DNA of 64,000 nucleotides, taken from NCBI GenBank assembly GCA_004296955.1, contig SCVB01000096.1:62001-126000 (forward strand), written 5' to 3'. The stretch's first letter is position 1. Every line of letters starts with the position of its first letter. Position numbers and translations under genes: made by a program. The stretch comes from Brevundimonas sp. GTDB lineage: Bacteria; Pseudomonadota; Alphaproteobacteria; Caulobacterales; Caulobacteraceae. Below the pieces are notes generated by a model. That model had not been told where the DNA came from. It did not search any database and worked only from the letters and a program-made list of their open reading frames with translations. Shown here piece by piece: positions 62,815-64,000 of the stretch.

Positions 62815-64000
62815 CGCCGGTTCCTGACCCGAAGCGCGTTGAGCGTCACGACCAGGGAAGAGCCCGACATCGCCAGGGCGGCGACAAAGGGGTTCACCAG
62901 GCCGAGCATGGCGGCCGGCGCCGCCACGAGATTGTAGAGCGCCGCGAAGCCGAAATTCTCCAGCGCGCGGCGGCGGGCCGATCGGGCCACGTCGATGGCC
63001 TCGACCACCGCCATCAGGGCGTCCCGGGTCAGCACGAGGTCGGCGGCGTTCTGGCTGGCCTCCAGCGCCGAACCGGGCGCGATCGCGGCGTGCGCGCGCG
63101 CCAGGGCCGCCGCGTCGTTCAGCCCGTCGCCGATCATCAACACCTTGCGGCCCTCGGCGGCGAGGTGATCGATCGCCTCGGCCTTCTCCTGCGGCATCAG
63201 GCCGGCCCGCCAGTCGGCGACGCCGACCGTCACGGCCACGTCCCTGACCGCGCCGGCCTGGTCGCCCGACAGAATCTCGACCGTGATTCCGCGCGCCTTG
63301 AGCGCAAGGATCGTCTCCACCGCATCGGGCCTCAGGACGTCGGAGAACTGGAGGCGCACCTTGGACTCGTCCTCGAAGCCGAACCACAGTTCGGTTTCGC
63401 CCGAGCGCAGGGTCGGGACGCCGACAAAGGCCGCCCGGCCCAACCGCGCGCGGCGGCCGTCAATCAGGCCCTCAACCCCGAGGCCGGCATGCTCGACCAC
63501 CTCGGTGGCCAGGGGGCCGTCGCCGGCCGCCCGGGCGACCGCGCGCGCCATCGGATGGCTGGAGGCCCGCGCCAGAGGGGCCGCGAGAGCGATGATGCTC
63601 GGCGAGGCTCCGACGAGGGCGGGGCGCCCCTCTGTCAGGACCCCGGTCTTGTCGAAGACGACATGATCGATCTCGGCCAGCCGCTCGAGCGCGGCCCCGG
63701 ACTTGACCAGCACGCCGCGCCGGAAGAGGCGGGCCGAGGCCACCACCTGCACCGCCGGAACCGCCAGGCCGAGGGCGCAGGGACAGGTGACGATCAGAAC
63801 GGCGACGGCCCGGATCAGGGCCTCCCGCGGATCGAGGCCGAGGGCCCAGCCGCCGGCGAAGGTCGCCAGCGCCGCCGCATGCACAACCGGCACATAGAGG
63901 GCCGCCGCGCGATCGGCGAGCCGGACATAGCGAGAGCGGGACTGCGAGCCGGCCTCGACCAGCCGCGCGATGGCGGCCAGGGCCGAGTCCTCGGACCGGG
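62811..64000 (-). CDS. ccoI: Copper-translocating P-type ATPase CcoI/FixI (5' end outside window)
   Basis: The C-terminal 396 residues of a P1B-type ATPase that supplies copper to cbb3 oxidase. The frame is open to the window edge; the partial N-terminal part reads SSALAAIARLVEAGSQSRSR. Visible motifs: membrane metal site VTCPCALGLAVP, phosphorylation site FDKTGVLTEG, HP motif ASSHPMARAV, and hinge MIGDGLNDAAALARA. It directly precedes ccoS, so it is FixI/CcoI and not a detoxifying CopA. The rest of fixNOPQ-GHI should lie beyond 64000. Confidence 0.93.
   Translation of the reverse strand, partial: RSEDSALAAIARLVEAGSQSRSRYVRLADRAAALYVPVVHAAALATFAGGWALGLDPREALIRAVAVLIVTCPCALGLAVPAVQVVASARLFRRGVLVKSGAALERLAEIDHVVFDKTGVLTEGRPALVGASPSIIALAAPLARASSHPMARAVARAAGDGPLATEVVEHAGLGVEGLIDGRRARLGRAAFVGVPTLRSGETELWFGFEDESKVRLQFSDVLRPDAVETILALKARGITVEILSGDQAGAVRDVAVTVGVADWRAGLMPQEKAEAIDHLAAEGRKVLMIGDGLNDAAALARAHAAIAPGSALEASQNAADLVLTRDALMAVVEAIDVARSARRRALENFGFAALYNLVAAPAAMLGLVNPFVAALAMSGSSLVVTLNALRVRNRR

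Overview
The window is a high-GC, densely packed chromosomal segment of an alphaproteobacterium of the order Caulobacterales; overall it looks most like Brevundimonas. I base this on FtsA, MurB, ErpA and DUF3297 proteins of Caulobacter type, two large TonB-dependent receptors, a lipid A block with DUF374/DUF4170 genes, and gene order. The genus is an inference from remembered family features, not from a search. I see no insertion sequence, prophage, CRISPR array or rRNA. One tRNA gene, tRNA-Leu(UAA), is present.

Layout. 1-3.4 kb: a large TonB-dependent receptor (minus strand) with a clear terminator. 3.5-15.4 kb: mostly minus-strand housekeeping genes. These are the late part of the division/cell wall cluster (murC-murB-ddl-ftsQ-ftsA), preceded by dgt, a SPOR protein, nagZ, scpA and scpB; erpA is divergent from dgt and a dihydroorotase gene converges on erpA. 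ftsZ does not follow ftsA, and argS is absent from its usual place beside dgt. 15.4-15.6 kb is a repeat-rich spacer. 15.6-17.5 kb: a glycosyltransferase family 9 gene and ygfZ. 17.5-20 kb: a three-gene redox operon (NAD(P)H/FAD/2Fe-2S reductase, His-rich membrane protein, membrane-anchored octaheme cytochrome c). 20-27 kb: a cyclase-family hydrolase, a patatin lipoprotein, tag, rnhB, a solitary D12-type DNA methyltransferase behind pyk, and small proteins.

27-31 kb: an iron-type cell-surface signalling set (ECF sigma factor, FecR-like anti-sigma, TonB receptor with STN domain). 31.2-36 kb: the most unusual part, a compact six-gene plus-strand operon encoding a thermostable-hemolysin-family (GNAT-like) protein, an AMP-forming ligase-like enzyme, a haem-oxygenase-like diiron oxidase, a short-chain dehydrogenase, a periplasmic TPR protein and an isoprenylcysteine-methyltransferase-like membrane protein. 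It resembles a small biosynthetic cluster of unknown product. 36-51.5 kb: scattered metabolic and peptidase genes (M28 and M14 peptidases, aldo/keto reductase, ubiD, MAPEG, pmbA, a CysQ-like phosphatase), two tandem paralogous membrane proteins, and a WYL regulator divergent from two genes across an inverted repeat.

51.5-57.5 kb: a lipid A/envelope block: a tyrosine-phosphatase-like protein, a small Cys-rich protein, an MsbA-like ABC exporter, a DUF374 acyltransferase, waaA and lpxK. 57.5-64 kb: an amidohydrolase, an L,D-transpeptidase-like lipoprotein, a TrhA/hemolysin III protein, purD, a MarR regulator, and the end of a cbb3 oxidase maturation operon (ccoI cut by the window edge, then ccoS). 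Many starts are GTG or TTG; starts were chosen by ribosome binding site, gene overlap and known protein N-termini.
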